In this document: positions 52,339 to 60,616 of the stretch, piece by piece
Position numbering within the stretch: the stretch's first letter is position 1
Layout: each line of letters begins with the position of its first letter
NCBI GenBank assembly: GCA_016713305.1
Contig: JADJPK010000019.1
Span: 1 to 60,626, forward strand
From: Betaproteobacteria bacterium
GTDB taxonomy: Bacteria; Pseudomonadota; Gammaproteobacteria; Burkholderiales; Ga0077523
Length of the DNA stretch: 60,626 nucleotides
Reading direction: 5' to 3'
The notes under the pieces: generated by a model
Told to the model about the DNA's origin: nothing
Seen by the model: only the letters and a program-made list of their open reading frames with translations
Database searches by the model: none
Program-made: the position numbers and the translations under genes

Positions 52339-53740
52339 TCAATCGGGTACGCCCAACCGCGCGGCGTCCATGCGCGCCAGCGTTTCCTGCCGGCCCAGCA
52401 GTTCCAGCACGGCATCGATGGCGGGCGTCTGCGCCTCGCCCGTCACCATCACCCGCAGCGGCATGGCGATCTTGGGCATCTTCCAGCCCCGTTCCGTGGC
52501 CGTGGTCTTGATGGCCTCGCCGATCGAGGCGCGCGCCCAGTCCACCGACCGAAGACGTTCCCGCAAGGCATCCATTGCCGTCCCCACGCCTACCAGATAG
52601 TGCTGCTCGCGCATCGCCTGCTGCGGTTCCAGCCGGCGGTAGAAGTAGACGGCGGCGTCGGCCAATTCCTCGATCGTGCTCACGCGCTCCTTGAGCAGCG
52701 CGACGACCTTGGACAGATCCGGCCCGCCGTCGGTCTTGCAGCCATCCTTGGCCAGGAAGGGCGTCACCAGGTCCGCCAGCCGCGCGTCGTCCTGCCTGCT
52801 TGAGGTAGTGCGCGTTCAGCCACAGGAGTTTTTCCGGGTTGAACTTGGCGGGGCTGCGGCTGATGTGGCCCAGATCGAACCACTCCACCAGCTGTTCCAA
52901 CCCGAACACCTCGTCGTCCCCGTGCGACCAGCCCAGGCGGGCCAGGTAGTTGTTCAGCGCCTCCGGCAGATAGCCGTCGTCGAAGTACTGCATCACGCTC
53001 ACCGCGCCGTGGCGCTTGGACAGGCGCTCGCCGTCTTCCCCCAGGATCATCGGGACGTGCCCGAACAGGGGCACTTCGGCCCCAAGCGCGCGGTAGATGT
53101 TGATCTGCCGGGGCGTGTTGTTCACGTGGTCGTCGCCGCGGATCACGTGCGTGATGTTCATGTCCCAATCGTCGATCACCACACCAAAGTTATAGGTGGG
53201 CACCCCGTCCGCCCGCATGATCACCAGGTCGTCCAGTTCCTCATTGGCAAAGCTGATCGGGCCCTTGACCAGGTCGTCCCACGTCACCGTGCCGTCGTCC
53301 GGATTGCGGAAGCGGATGACCGGCTGCACGCCCTCCGGCGGTGTCTTCCCCCGCGCGCGCTCCGGCCGCCACCGGCCGTCGTACCGCGGCTTCAACCCGG
53401 CCGCCCGCTGCTGCTCCCGCATGGTGTCCAGTTCTTCCTTCGAGGCATAACACCGGTAGGCATGGCCGGAGGCCAGCAACTGCTCCACGACCTCCCGGTA
53501 CCGGTCCAGCCGCTGCATCTGATAGAACGGCCCCTCGTCGTAGTCCAGCCCCAGCCAATCCATGGCATCCAGAATGGCCTGGGTGGAGGCCGCCGTGGAA
53601 CGCTCCGTATCCGTATCTTCGATGCGCAGGATGAACTTGCCGCCGTGGCGGCGGGCATAGGCCCAGGAGAACAGCGCAGTGCGGGCGCCGCCGATGTGCA
53701 GATAGCCCGTGGGGCTGGGCGCGAAGCGGGTTCGGATCAT
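52339..53740 (-). CDS. gltX: Glutamyl-tRNA synthetase, one apparent frameshift
   Basis: About 467 residues if one base is corrected. The class I HIGH motif is in FAPSPTGYLHIGGARTALFS, the zinc-free insertion follows, and VIRGDDHVNNTPRQINIYRA and the KMSKS-equivalent GERLSKRHGAV (residues about 235-245) are intact. After NAHYLKQ at about 52,795 the frame changes and the anticodon-binding domain continues as ARLADLVTPFLAKDG to LLGRQETLARMDAARLGVPD. The gene is normally essential, so the indel is probably a sequence error, or another gltX copy exists. It charges tRNA-Glu. A tRNA-Val lies upstream in the same orientation. Confidence 0.85.
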
Positions 53741-53886
53741 GATGCGAGGGGTCTGTTTCGGGGAAAGGTCGCGATTCTACGTAAGGGCCTCTGGGGAGCG
53801 GCCCTGCTTACATTCCTGGACGAGACAGATGGCCAAGCCTGAAATGCTGGGCCGAGAGGAAAACCTGGACTACGAACGGCGGATTG

Positions 53887-53961
53887 TGGTGGGCAGTAGT
53901 GGGATCGAACCACTGACCCCTGCCGTGTGAAGGCAGTGCTCTACCGCTGAGCTAACTGCCC
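53887..53961 (-). tRNA. tRNA-Val (anticodon CAC)
   Basis: 75 nt with encoded CCA. Acceptor GGGCAGT/ACTGCCC is perfect. The anticodon stem-loop CTGCC-TTCACAC-GGCAG exposes CAC. The T-arm GTGGTTCGATCCCAC is complete. It lies upstream of gltX on the same strand. Its last 31 bases recur in inverted orientation at 54121. Confidence 0.95.
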
Positions 53962-54120
53962 GCCGCGAGAGGGGGCGAATTAAAGCATAGGCGGTTGAGG
54001 TCGGTCAAACGGCGTCAAAAGGGCCCGCAGAGCCCTACTTCGTTACCCCATCTGCTCCGCCAGGACCGTCCGAACGGAAGATGTAACAGCCTGGCAGCGA
54101 CTCACGACAGCACTTTAGAA

Positions 54121-54151
54121 GTCAGTGGTTCGATCCCACTACTGCCCACCA
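54121..54151 (+). repeat. Inverted 31-bp copy of the tRNA-Val 3' end
   Basis: Bases 54121-54151 exactly match the last 31 bases of tRNA-Val including CCA, on the opposite strand to the tRNA gene 160 bp away. The sequence just before it (AGCACTTTAGAA) looks like a shortened remnant of a tRNA D-arm and anticodon arm. It may be an attachment-site remnant or the stump of a second tRNA gene. Confidence 0.85.
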
Positions 54152-54609
54152 AGAATTCCGCCGTCAGTATCGCGATCCAGTCGCTCAAGCTTTACGCGCC
54201 GAAGCTCACGCTTCTGCGGGTTTAGTGGCATTCATGCGCAATTCCAAGTCGCCTTCCCGTTGGCGTTTGCCTCAGCCCTAACAACGCCTTTCACGACAAG
54301 CGGAGCATTGGTCTGCCGTCTTCGCGATCTATCGCAATTTGTAGCCGCGAATTGCGGACGGCGAAGGATCGCTTGCTCGTAGGCAAACTTCTGGTGCATG
54401 CACATCATCTCCCGGAAATGGATGGACGGTCGCTGGGGCCGCTGCCACGCGCCCGCGGCATGCAACGGCCCTTTCACGAGAAACAAATTCGCGCGGAAAC
54501 TTCTCGCGACGGCGTGTGGCCGATCTAGGGGTGCGCGGCTCGCGGTTCGCTGTCTCGGGCCTGTTGGTGGGGACCTCGGGTCAGGGCATGGCTGTCCTCG
54601 TGCCCTGAT
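54152..54609. other. About 460 bp without a recognised gene
   Basis: Lower in G+C than the flanks. A minus-strand frame at 54232-54486 has sensible composition (FREMMCMHQKFAYEQAILRR) but no family resemblance. I see no tRNA, hairpin terminator or integrase. Confidence 0.4.
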
Positions 54610-56740
54610 TCAGTGGCTCGTCTGGCCCAGACACGCACACAGGTGCGCCCGGGTCTCGGCGTCTTCGATCCACACGTGACACCCGCTGATGCCGCGGGTG
54701 AGCAGGATACGGTAGGCCTGGGCAAGGGCGGCGCGCAGTCTTTCGTGCGCCTGACCGGGGTTTCCCTCGGCACGCACGGCACTGACGCTGCGGTCGAGGC
54801 CCGTATCGTGCACGTGCGCGACGTCCGCGCGCCACTGGTTGCCTCGCCAGACAAGGTCGCCTAGCCACAGCACGCCGACGGTGTCGAAGTCGAAGCCGCG
54901 CACAACGTAGGGGCAACCCACTTCGCAAAGCGGGTCCGCGTGCATCGGGCTGCCGAGCGGCGCTGGATGAACCAGGTGTAGTCGGTGCCGCCGGGAATGA
55001 AGTTCCAGACCTTGCTCCAGTGCCGCCGCGTGCCCGACGCGTCCAGGTACGGCTCGTGGAAATCCTGCTGCGCGGCGGGCAGGGCGTGCGGACGCGCCGC
55101 GCCTTTGGTGTTCCACCTGCGAGCGTAGCTGGCCAGCAGCCGTACGGTGCGACCGTTGTCGACGCAATCGCGCAGGCGCTGCTCCAGTTCGGCAAGGGTA
55201 TCGGCGAGTTGAACGTCGAACACGCCGCGCCACCGCCGGGCCAGGGCGGCCAGTTTCTCCGGCGCCTCACCGCGCAGCAGGCCCTCGAGCCAGTCCACGT
55301 AGTCGGCCGAGCCGGCGCAGCGGAACTGCGCCCCTTGCAGCGAGATCGGCTCGCCCACTTCGGCACCGAGCTCCTCGGCCCAGCGGCGGATGTCGGCGAG
55401 CGTGGTGTTCTCGCGGTCGCGGAAACCCTGCTCGACGTCGAGCAGGAAGATCGACACCGTGGAGCACCGGATGATGTGCCAAGCCAGTGGGCCGAAGGTG
55501 GGCGCAAAGCCGAACTGACCGCGCCCTTCCGAGTGCTCGGGGTTGATAAGGGCATGGGCCTCGTCGACTACCGAGACGAGGTACTGCTCGTCGCAGGCGC
55601 CGTCCTGGAACGGCACACCCCAGTCGCGCAGCAGTTGGACGTTGTCGCGCCATGCCGCGGCGTCGCTGGCAAAGGCGGCGCCGTGCTGGCGGCGCAGCCT
55701 ACCGAGCGTTTGCGTGGTAAGCGGCACGTAGCTCGCAGCACGCTTGACGACGCCGCTGGCAGCTTGGGCGTCGCCGGCCACCTGAAAGAGCTTCGACCAG
55801 TTACTAGTCTGCGCCGTGGACGTGGTGGTAAGAACGGCGGCACCTTCCGGCAGCCGCTCGTCGGTGACGAGCGCGGACCAGATGCGCGCCGCGAGACCGA
55901 CTTGCCCGACCCCGGCGGACCCTGGATGACGATTACCTGCTTGCGCGGGGAACTGCGGCCGAGCACTTCCGACTCGAGCCGCGCGCGGACGAGGGCGAAT
56001 GCCCGGCGCTGATGATCGAGCAGTTCGAAAGGGCTGTTCGCGCGGTCGCGGATCTGCGCGCCGATCTGGCGCACGAAGCCACGGTCCTGCCGGTAGCGGC
56101 CGGCCACGAACGCGTGGGCAAACTGCTCGTCGGGCGCCTTCAGCGTCCGCGCGAGGTATACAGGCCACACTTCCCGCACGACGTTAGGCGAGAGCGTGAA
56201 GCAGGGGTAGTCGCGCACCAGTGTATCGTTGGGTGGATCGGCATAGGCTTCGGCGAAGTAGTCACGCGTGAACAGCACGCAGCCGCGCACATCGGCGCGC
56301 TGGTCCTGCACGGCGGAGTGGAATCGCCGGCAGTACTCGGTGTAGCCGCGGACTTGGTCGGCCGGGTGCAACGCGATGGAGCCGGCCCGCTCCATGAGCC
56401 CCTCGGCAGGGCCGGGTCGGTCGCCGCGGGTGATCCAGTGCTTCAGTTCAACGATGACGACCGAAGGCTTGAATGCGCCGCGGCCGAGCAGCACGACGTC
56501 GCACCAAGAAGATGCCGCCGGGAGCTGATACTCCAGCGCCAGGTAGCCGTGGCCACCTAGGTACAGGTGCAGCGGCCCTAGCGCAGGCGCCGCCAGCACT
56601 TCGGCGAGTGCCGGCAGCGAGGACTCCCACGCTTCGCGCTCGTCATCACCGCCCCGGCCGGTGGCGGACTTGAGCGCGGCGATCAGCGCAGGCCGATCGG
56701 AACGTACGGCTTCGCGGAACTCGGCGATGGTCAGGAGCAT
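54610..56740 (-). pseudogene. Nuclease-helicase protein (PD-(D/E)xK plus DUF2075/Schlafen-3-like), two frameshifts
   Basis: About 710 residues when read across frame changes near 55,920 and 54,960. The N-terminal ~110 residues carry a PD-(D/E)xK-like core: Glu70 (LALEYQLP), Asp81 (SWCDVVLLG) and Glu98-x-Lys100 (VVIVELKHW). A superfamily 1 helicase-like ATPase follows: Walker A QVIVIQGPPGSGKS at about 275, VGLAARIWSALVTDERLPEG, LTTTSTAQTSNWSKLFQVAG, Walker B SVVDEAHALINPEHSEG, FLLDVEQGFRDRENTTLADI, GRTVRLLASYARRW and near the end GCPYVVRGFDFDTVGVLWLG with AYRILLTRGISGCHVWIED, the DUF2075 C-terminal motif. Such proteins occur in phage-defence islands. The ATG is at 56740. Sequence error may explain the indels. 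Confidence 0.65.
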
Positions 56741-56759
56741 GGGCGGCGCGTCTAGGAAG

Positions 56760-57105
56760 TCAGCACTTTGACGCCGAGCGGCCGGCGGTGCTCATGCCGC
56801 GGTAGTCGCAGGCGCCGCATTTGTTCGTTGAGGGCGACGCGGCCAACGTGCCTGCACGCAAGGCATCGTCGACGGAATTCGTCTGCGTCTTCACATCGGC
56901 GATGAAAGTGGCGTCGGCCATCGGCCAAAACTCGGCCTTGTAACCGACCGTTGGACCACCGCGGCCTACAGCTCGCCGCTGGGTGCACGCTGCGGCGGCA
57001 GGAGTGCACGCATGAGGCCGGACAGCCCACAGGGCGGGTGATGTAGCGTCCTGCTCGGGGCGGGGTCCCAGCGACGGTTGCCATCAGATGGCTGCCTTTC
57101 TTATG
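56760..57105 (-). pseudogene. Gene fragment with CxxC end, unrecognised
   Basis: The readable end is VGYKAEFWPMADATFIADVK, TQTNSVDDALRAGTLAASPS, then NKCGACDYRGMSTAGRSASK and a final Cys before a TGA at 56760, 20 bp upstream of the nuclease-helicase gene and on the same strand. The CGACDYRG cysteine pair, together with a FIADVK stretch, is reminiscent of nuclease ends that hold a metal or iron-sulfur cluster, but the match is weak. Upstream to about 57,105 the coding signal moves between frames. The function is not assigned; the position suggests the first gene of the same unit. Confidence 0.3.
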
Positions 57106-57136
57106 AAGCCAAAATTGCACCATATGATAGGCAGTC

Positions 57137-57492
57137 TCAAACAGGAACTGAAGTCAGACGCTTTCTCATAGCCTCAGGGTCCGGCGGCACGTCTTCGCGA
57201 CGGCTCCGCAGGCGCAGCGCCGCAGCCAGAGGACGGAGCGCTTCATTGACGACCACCCGAACAGCAAGACCGTGTAACGGATACCCCTTAGCGCGAACTC
57301 GTACCGCCACCCGTCGGTTTGACCCACGACCGAGCCGGTGCCGAACTGCACAGGGACGACGCGAACCCACAAGCAAACGAGCGCATGCCTCGCTCGATCC
57401 GAGCCCATCTTCAACATAGTCCACTCGGATCTTCCGCCATCCCATGCGTTGCCATGCTCTAGCCAAGATGGCTGGCTACGATGGCGAAGCAC
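57137..57492 (-). pseudogene. Broken unrecognised gene, possibly a recombinase N-terminus
   Basis: One frame gives FGTGSVVGQTDGWRYEFALR, GIRYT, after which the signal moves to another frame (VVVNEALRPLAAALRLRSRR, EDVPPDPEAMRKRLTSVPV, stop at 57137). The G-S-V-V...GWRYEF...RGxRYT pattern loosely recalls the arm-type DNA-binding domain of tyrosine recombinases. No catalytic part is present. Low confidence. Confidence 0.22.
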
Positions 57493-57565
57493 ACAAGCTC
57501 ACCATCCAACGTTCTTGCGATGCGTGCGCTTGCATGTGACTCAATTGCCATCGGGGAGATGAACA

Positions 57566-58332
57566 ATGCGCAAGACGCTGTCTATCGGTACTCTCGTATT
57601 CGCGGCGCTCCAGGCGGTACCCGCTTCCGCCGCTGACTTCCTTTTCATCCGTCATGCCGAAAGCACGGCGAATGCGGGCACGGCGACCACGGTTCAGGAA
57701 TTCCTGAACCCGCCGTTGACGGTGCTGGGCCAACAGCAGGCGCTCAACCTGCAAACTGTGCTGGCAAGCTACGACATCACCACCCTCTATACCAGCGCCT
57801 ATCAGCGCACCCAGCTCACCATTGCGCCCACAGCGGCTGCGTTTGGCCTCACGCCCATCGCAGACGCCCGGACCAACGAGTGGTACATCGGTGACGTCAC
57901 GAGCCTCGAAGAGTTGGCCACCGTCAATCCTTTCGCCGTCATCGGCGCCTGGGCCGCGGGAAATACCGGTGCCAAGGCGAACCTGCCCAATGCGGAATCG
58001 CTCGATGACATGGCGGCACGCGTCATTCCGGCGTGGAACGAGATCATCAATCAGCACAAGGACGAGGACGGAATCGTGGTCCTGGTCGGACACGGGGCGG
58101 AAATCGGTTTCGTCATGCCCTACTTTGCCGAGAACGTGAGCCTCGACTTCGCCTTTTCGCATGGCCTCCAGAACACCGGCATCGTGCAGCAGAACTCATC
58201 AATGATCTGCCTTACGTGACGAACTGGCAGGGCACCCCGCTGCCCGTGCCAGAACCGGAAACGTACGCCATGTTGATGGCCGGTCTGGGACTGATGGGAT
58301 TCATGGCTCGTCGCAAGAAACAAGCGTCTTGA
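57566..58332 (+). CDS. Exported histidine phosphatase with PEP-CTERM sorting signal, one frameshift
   Basis: About 255 residues when read through one indel near 58,193. Signal peptide MRKTLSIGTLVFAALQAVPA, then the histidine-phosphatase motif FLFIRHAEST (RHxE with the catalytic His), a proton-donor region (TNEWYIGDVTSLEEL) and VVLVGHGAEIGF with the second catalytic His. After the indel, ELINDLPYVTNW and a PEP-CTERM tail: VPEPETYAMLMAGLGLMGFM, then ARRKK. PEP-CTERM proteins are processed by an exosortase and are linked to exopolysaccharide; none is encoded here. The unframed product would end SSMICLT at 58219 and lose the sorting tail. A terminator follows. Confidence 0.75.
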
Positions 58333-58354
58333 TCGGCCGGTCAGTTCTGCCACG

Positions 58355-58386
58355 GAGAAACCCGCTGCGGCGGGGTTTCTTCTTTT
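58355..58386 (+). terminator. Rho-independent terminator after the histidine phosphatase gene
   Basis: GAAACCC-GC-TGCG-GC-GGGGTTTC stem (one base unpaired) followed by TTCTTTT. A nearly identical terminator closes the hipA gene. Confidence 0.75.
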
Positions 58387-58406
58387 CTGGACAGACCAAT
58401 GGCGCG
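58361..58406 (+). repeat. Left copy of a 46-bp direct repeat flanking hipBA
   Basis: Matches 60571-60616 at 42 of 46 positions. The match continues 16-26 bp beyond the terminator hairpin into an ATGGCGCG start-like sequence. Confidence 0.7.
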
Positions 58407-58462
58407 AGTCGATGCGGCGGCCGAAGATAGGCGGCGCACCGATCGAACCGCCTCCGGGAAGT

Positions 58463-58800
58463 TCAGCCTGTCGTCACTTCCCTCTCCCAAGAAAACTCCC
58501 CCCTCTGCCTCCCGAAGTGCCCGTCAGTCGTCGTCAGTTCATCGATCGGCCACCGCAGATCCAGCGTTTTCAGTATCCCGGCCGGCGTGAGGTCGATCTC
58601 GTCTTGTAGTGCGCTGACGATCTCGTCGGCGCTGCGCTGTCCGGTGCCGAACGTCTCCACCAGATAGCTCACCGGCTCGGCCACGCCGATGGCTTAGGCG
58701 ATCTGGACCAGGCATTTTCTTGCCCAACCACGGGCGACCACCTGCCTCGCGAGAAAGCGGGCCGACCGACTTTCCGACTCTGCCGCGCGAAACACCATCA
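58463..58800 (-). pseudogene. metK: S-adenosylmethionine synthetase, C-terminal fragment with in-frame stop
   Basis: The minus strand reads ARFLARQVVARGWARKCLVQ, IA, a TAA stop at 58694-58696, then AIGVAEPVSYLVETFGTG and DLTPAGILKTLDLRWPI, then GHFGR. This is the C-terminal third of MetK, where the family has ARYxAKNxVAAGLAxxCxVQxAYAIGVAEPVS; the stop replaces the expected Tyr. The rest of the gene is absent, so this is a dead fragment carried between the histidine phosphatase and hipB. Confidence 0.75.
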
Positions 58801-58834
58801 TCAAACCATACGCTTAGCCGAATACCCAGACTTA

Positions 58835-59149
58835 ATGCGCTCGCGTATATTGACAAATATACGCCGTCCGCATAGTGAAGATCAAGGAGGAATCGGCAGG
58901 GAACAGATCGCCCGCACCCAAAAGCAACTCGGCGCCGCCATCCGCCGGGAGCGCAAGCGCGCGGGGCGGACGCAGGGCGAGCTTGGCGCGCGCATGAGTC
59001 TGCGCCAGGCCACGGTATCGAGCCTCGAAGCCGGAGAGAACGCCACACGCGTGCAAACACTCCTTGCGGCGCTCGCGGCCCTTGACCTGGAATTGGTCGT
59101 GAGGGCCGCGGACCAGGGCTCGGCCCGTGAGATCGAGGACATGTTCTGA
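58835..59149 (+). CDS. hipB: HipB-like antitoxin (XRE family)
   Basis: The Cro/C1 helix-turn-helix is clear: LGAAIRRERKRAGRTQGELG, ARMSLRQATVSSLEAGENAT, then LLAALAALDLELVVRAADQG and the end REIEDMF. A strong AAGGAGG at 58884-58890 precedes the conserved part, yet no ATG, GTG or TTG follows it in frame. The nearest in-frame starts are TTG at 58850 and ATG at 58835, both inside or before the operator. So either an unusual start (ATC at 58892) is used or one base is wrong. The stop overlaps the hipA start (TGATG), typical of coupled toxin-antitoxin genes. Confidence 0.8.
   Translation: MRSRILTNIRRPHSEDQGGIGREQIARTQKQLGAAIRRERKRAGRTQGELGARMSLRQATVSSLEAGENATRVQTLLAALAALDLELVVRAADQGSAREIEDMF
58843..58864. 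promoter_or_regulatory. Perfect palindrome in front of hipB, probable operator
   Basis: GCGTATATT and AATATACGC flank GACA, a perfect 9-bp inverted repeat. It overlaps a TATATT -10-like hexamer and lies 20 bp upstream of the AAGGAGG ribosome site. HipB proteins bind such dyads to repress their own operon. Confidence 0.7.
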
Positions 59150-60477
59150 TGGCCGGACGTCCTCGCACCCACATACCGCTCGACGTCTACCTGAACGGCC
59201 GCCGCGTGGGCCAGCTTCGGCGCGAGGGCAGCGGTGCTGTGGATTTTCGGTATGACGCGTACTGGCTCGCCTGGGACAAGGCGCTGCCGGTCTCGCTCTC
59301 GCTGCCGCTGCGCGAGGATCGCTATCTCGGCGAGCCGGTTCTCGCCGTCTTCGAAAACCTTCTTCCAGACAACACCGAGATCCGCAATCGCCTCGCCGCG
59401 CGCACCCAAGCGGCGGGCAGCGACGCATTCAGCCTGCTCGGTACCATCGGCCGCGATTGCGTGGGCGCTCTTCAGTTCGTGCCTGAGAAAGCCGACCCCG
59501 GCACACCGGCCCACATTGCGGGGACCAGGCTTGCCGATGCCGATATCGCGGCGATCCTTGGCAATCTCGGCCCTGCCCCGCTCGGTGTCACGACGGATGA
59601 GGCCTTTCGGATTTCGCTTGCGGGCGCGCAGGAGAAGACCGCCCTCCTGTGGTGGCACGACCAGTGGCACCTGCCGCACGGCGCTACCGCGACCACTCAC
59701 ATCCTCAAGCCCGCGATCGGCAAGCTCGCGAGCGGCATGGACCTGTCGGACAGTGTCGACAACGAGTATCTCTGCCTGCTGCGCCTTGCAGTGCAATCGG
59801 ACTTCCTTGCGCGCGCGCGGAGATCGCCACTTTCGATGGCATCCGCACGCTCGTCGTTGAAGCGCTCGATCGGCTGTGGACCAGTGATGGCCGCCTCCTT
59901 CGCCTGCCGCAGGAAGACGGTTGCCAGGCGGCTGGCGTCATGCCCAGCCGCAAGTACGAATCGGATGGCGGTCCCGGGATCGCCGCCTTGCTCCGCGCTC
60001 CTCGAGGCAAGCGACCAGCCGGCCGAAGACCGCCGCCTGTTCCTCAAGGCGCAGTTGTTCTTCTGGCTCCTTGGCGCCACCGACGGCCACGCAAAGAATT
60101 TCAGTATCCATCTGCTTCGCGGAGGACGCTTTCGCCTGGCTCCGCTCTACGACATCCTTTCCGCGCAGCCTCTCGTCGATGCCTCTCGGATCACTCTCCG
60201 GCAGTTCCGAATGTCGATGGCCGTCGGCAAGAACCGCCACTATGTGATCAACGAGATCGAGCCGCGCCACTTCGAACAGACGGCGCATGCTGCAGGGATC
60301 GGAAAGTCCGTCGTCGACGAGGTCCAGGACGAACTCGTGACCGCTCTCCCTGGCGCCTTCGACGCCCTCGCTGCCACGCTGCCGGATGACTTTTCCGGCA
60401 AGCTGTTCGACCAGATAGCGGACGGCGTGCACCGCCGCCTTCGCAGGCTCGGCACTCGGAGCGAAGAACGCGGGTGA
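59149..60477 (+). CDS. hipA: HipA-like serine/threonine kinase toxin, with two compensating frameshifts
   Basis: 442 residues. N-subdomain: DVYLNGRRVGQL, FENLLPDNTEIRNRLA. The Gly-rich activation segment ISLAGAQEKTALLWW contains the position of the autophosphorylated Ser of HipA; THILKP follows. The catalytic GATDGHAKNFSI (Asp and Asn) and the metal-binding APLYDILS are intact. Between about 59,814 and 60,000 the frame is shifted: the alternative frame carries the real core (AEIATFDGIRTLVVEALDRL, GVMPSRKYESDGG), so residues 222 to 285 as translated are out of frame. HipA kinases phosphorylate aminoacyl-tRNA synthetases, classically GltX, and halt translation. Confidence 0.82.
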   Translation: MAGRPRTHIPLDVYLNGRRVGQLRREGSGAVDFRYDAYWLAWDKALPVSLSLPLREDRYLGEPVLAVFENLLPDNTEIRNRLAARTQAAGSDAFSLLGTIGRDCVGALQFVPEKADPGTPAHIAGTRLADADIAAILGNLGPAPLGVTTDEAFRISLAGAQEKTALLWWHDQWHLPHGATATTHILKPAIGKLASGMDLSDSVDNEYLCLLRLAVQSDFLARARRSPLSMASARSSLKRSIGCGPVMAASFACRRKTVARRLASCPAASTNRMAVPGSPPCSALLEASDQPAEDRRLFLKAQLFFWLLGATDGHAKNFSIHLLRGGRFRLAPLYDILSAQPLVDASRITLRQFRMSMAVGKNRHYVINEIEPRHFEQTAHAAGIGKSVVDEVQDELVTALPGAFDALAATLPDDFSGKLFDQIADGVHRRLRRLGTRSEERG

Positions 60478-60562
60478 AGCGCGGCAATGCCGGGCTTCGC
60501 TGCCAGGGCTGGTTGCGCCCGTCAGAAAGGCATCGAGAATGGCGTCGGCAAGGCGGTCGGCC

Positions 60563-60597
60563 AGAAAAACCCCGCTGCGGCGGGGTTTCTTCTTTCC
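60563..60597 (+). terminator. Rho-independent terminator after hipA
   Basis: GAAAAACCCCGC-TGCG-GCGGGGTTTC with TTCTTT following, about 90 bp after the hipA stop. Confidence 0.75.
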
Positions 60598-60616
60598 TGG
60601 GCACACCTATGGCGCG
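60571..60616 (+). repeat. Right copy of the 46-bp direct repeat flanking hipBA
   Basis: Direct repeat of 58361-58406 at a distance of 2,210 bp; it runs through the terminator and on into ATGGCGCG at the window end. Bases 60478-60562 hold no other element. Confidence 0.7.

Noticed and set aside
57137..57492. Functional integrase next to tRNA-Val
   Set aside because: Only a weak resemblance to an arm-binding N-terminus in one frame; no catalytic Arg-His-Arg-Tyr region exists.
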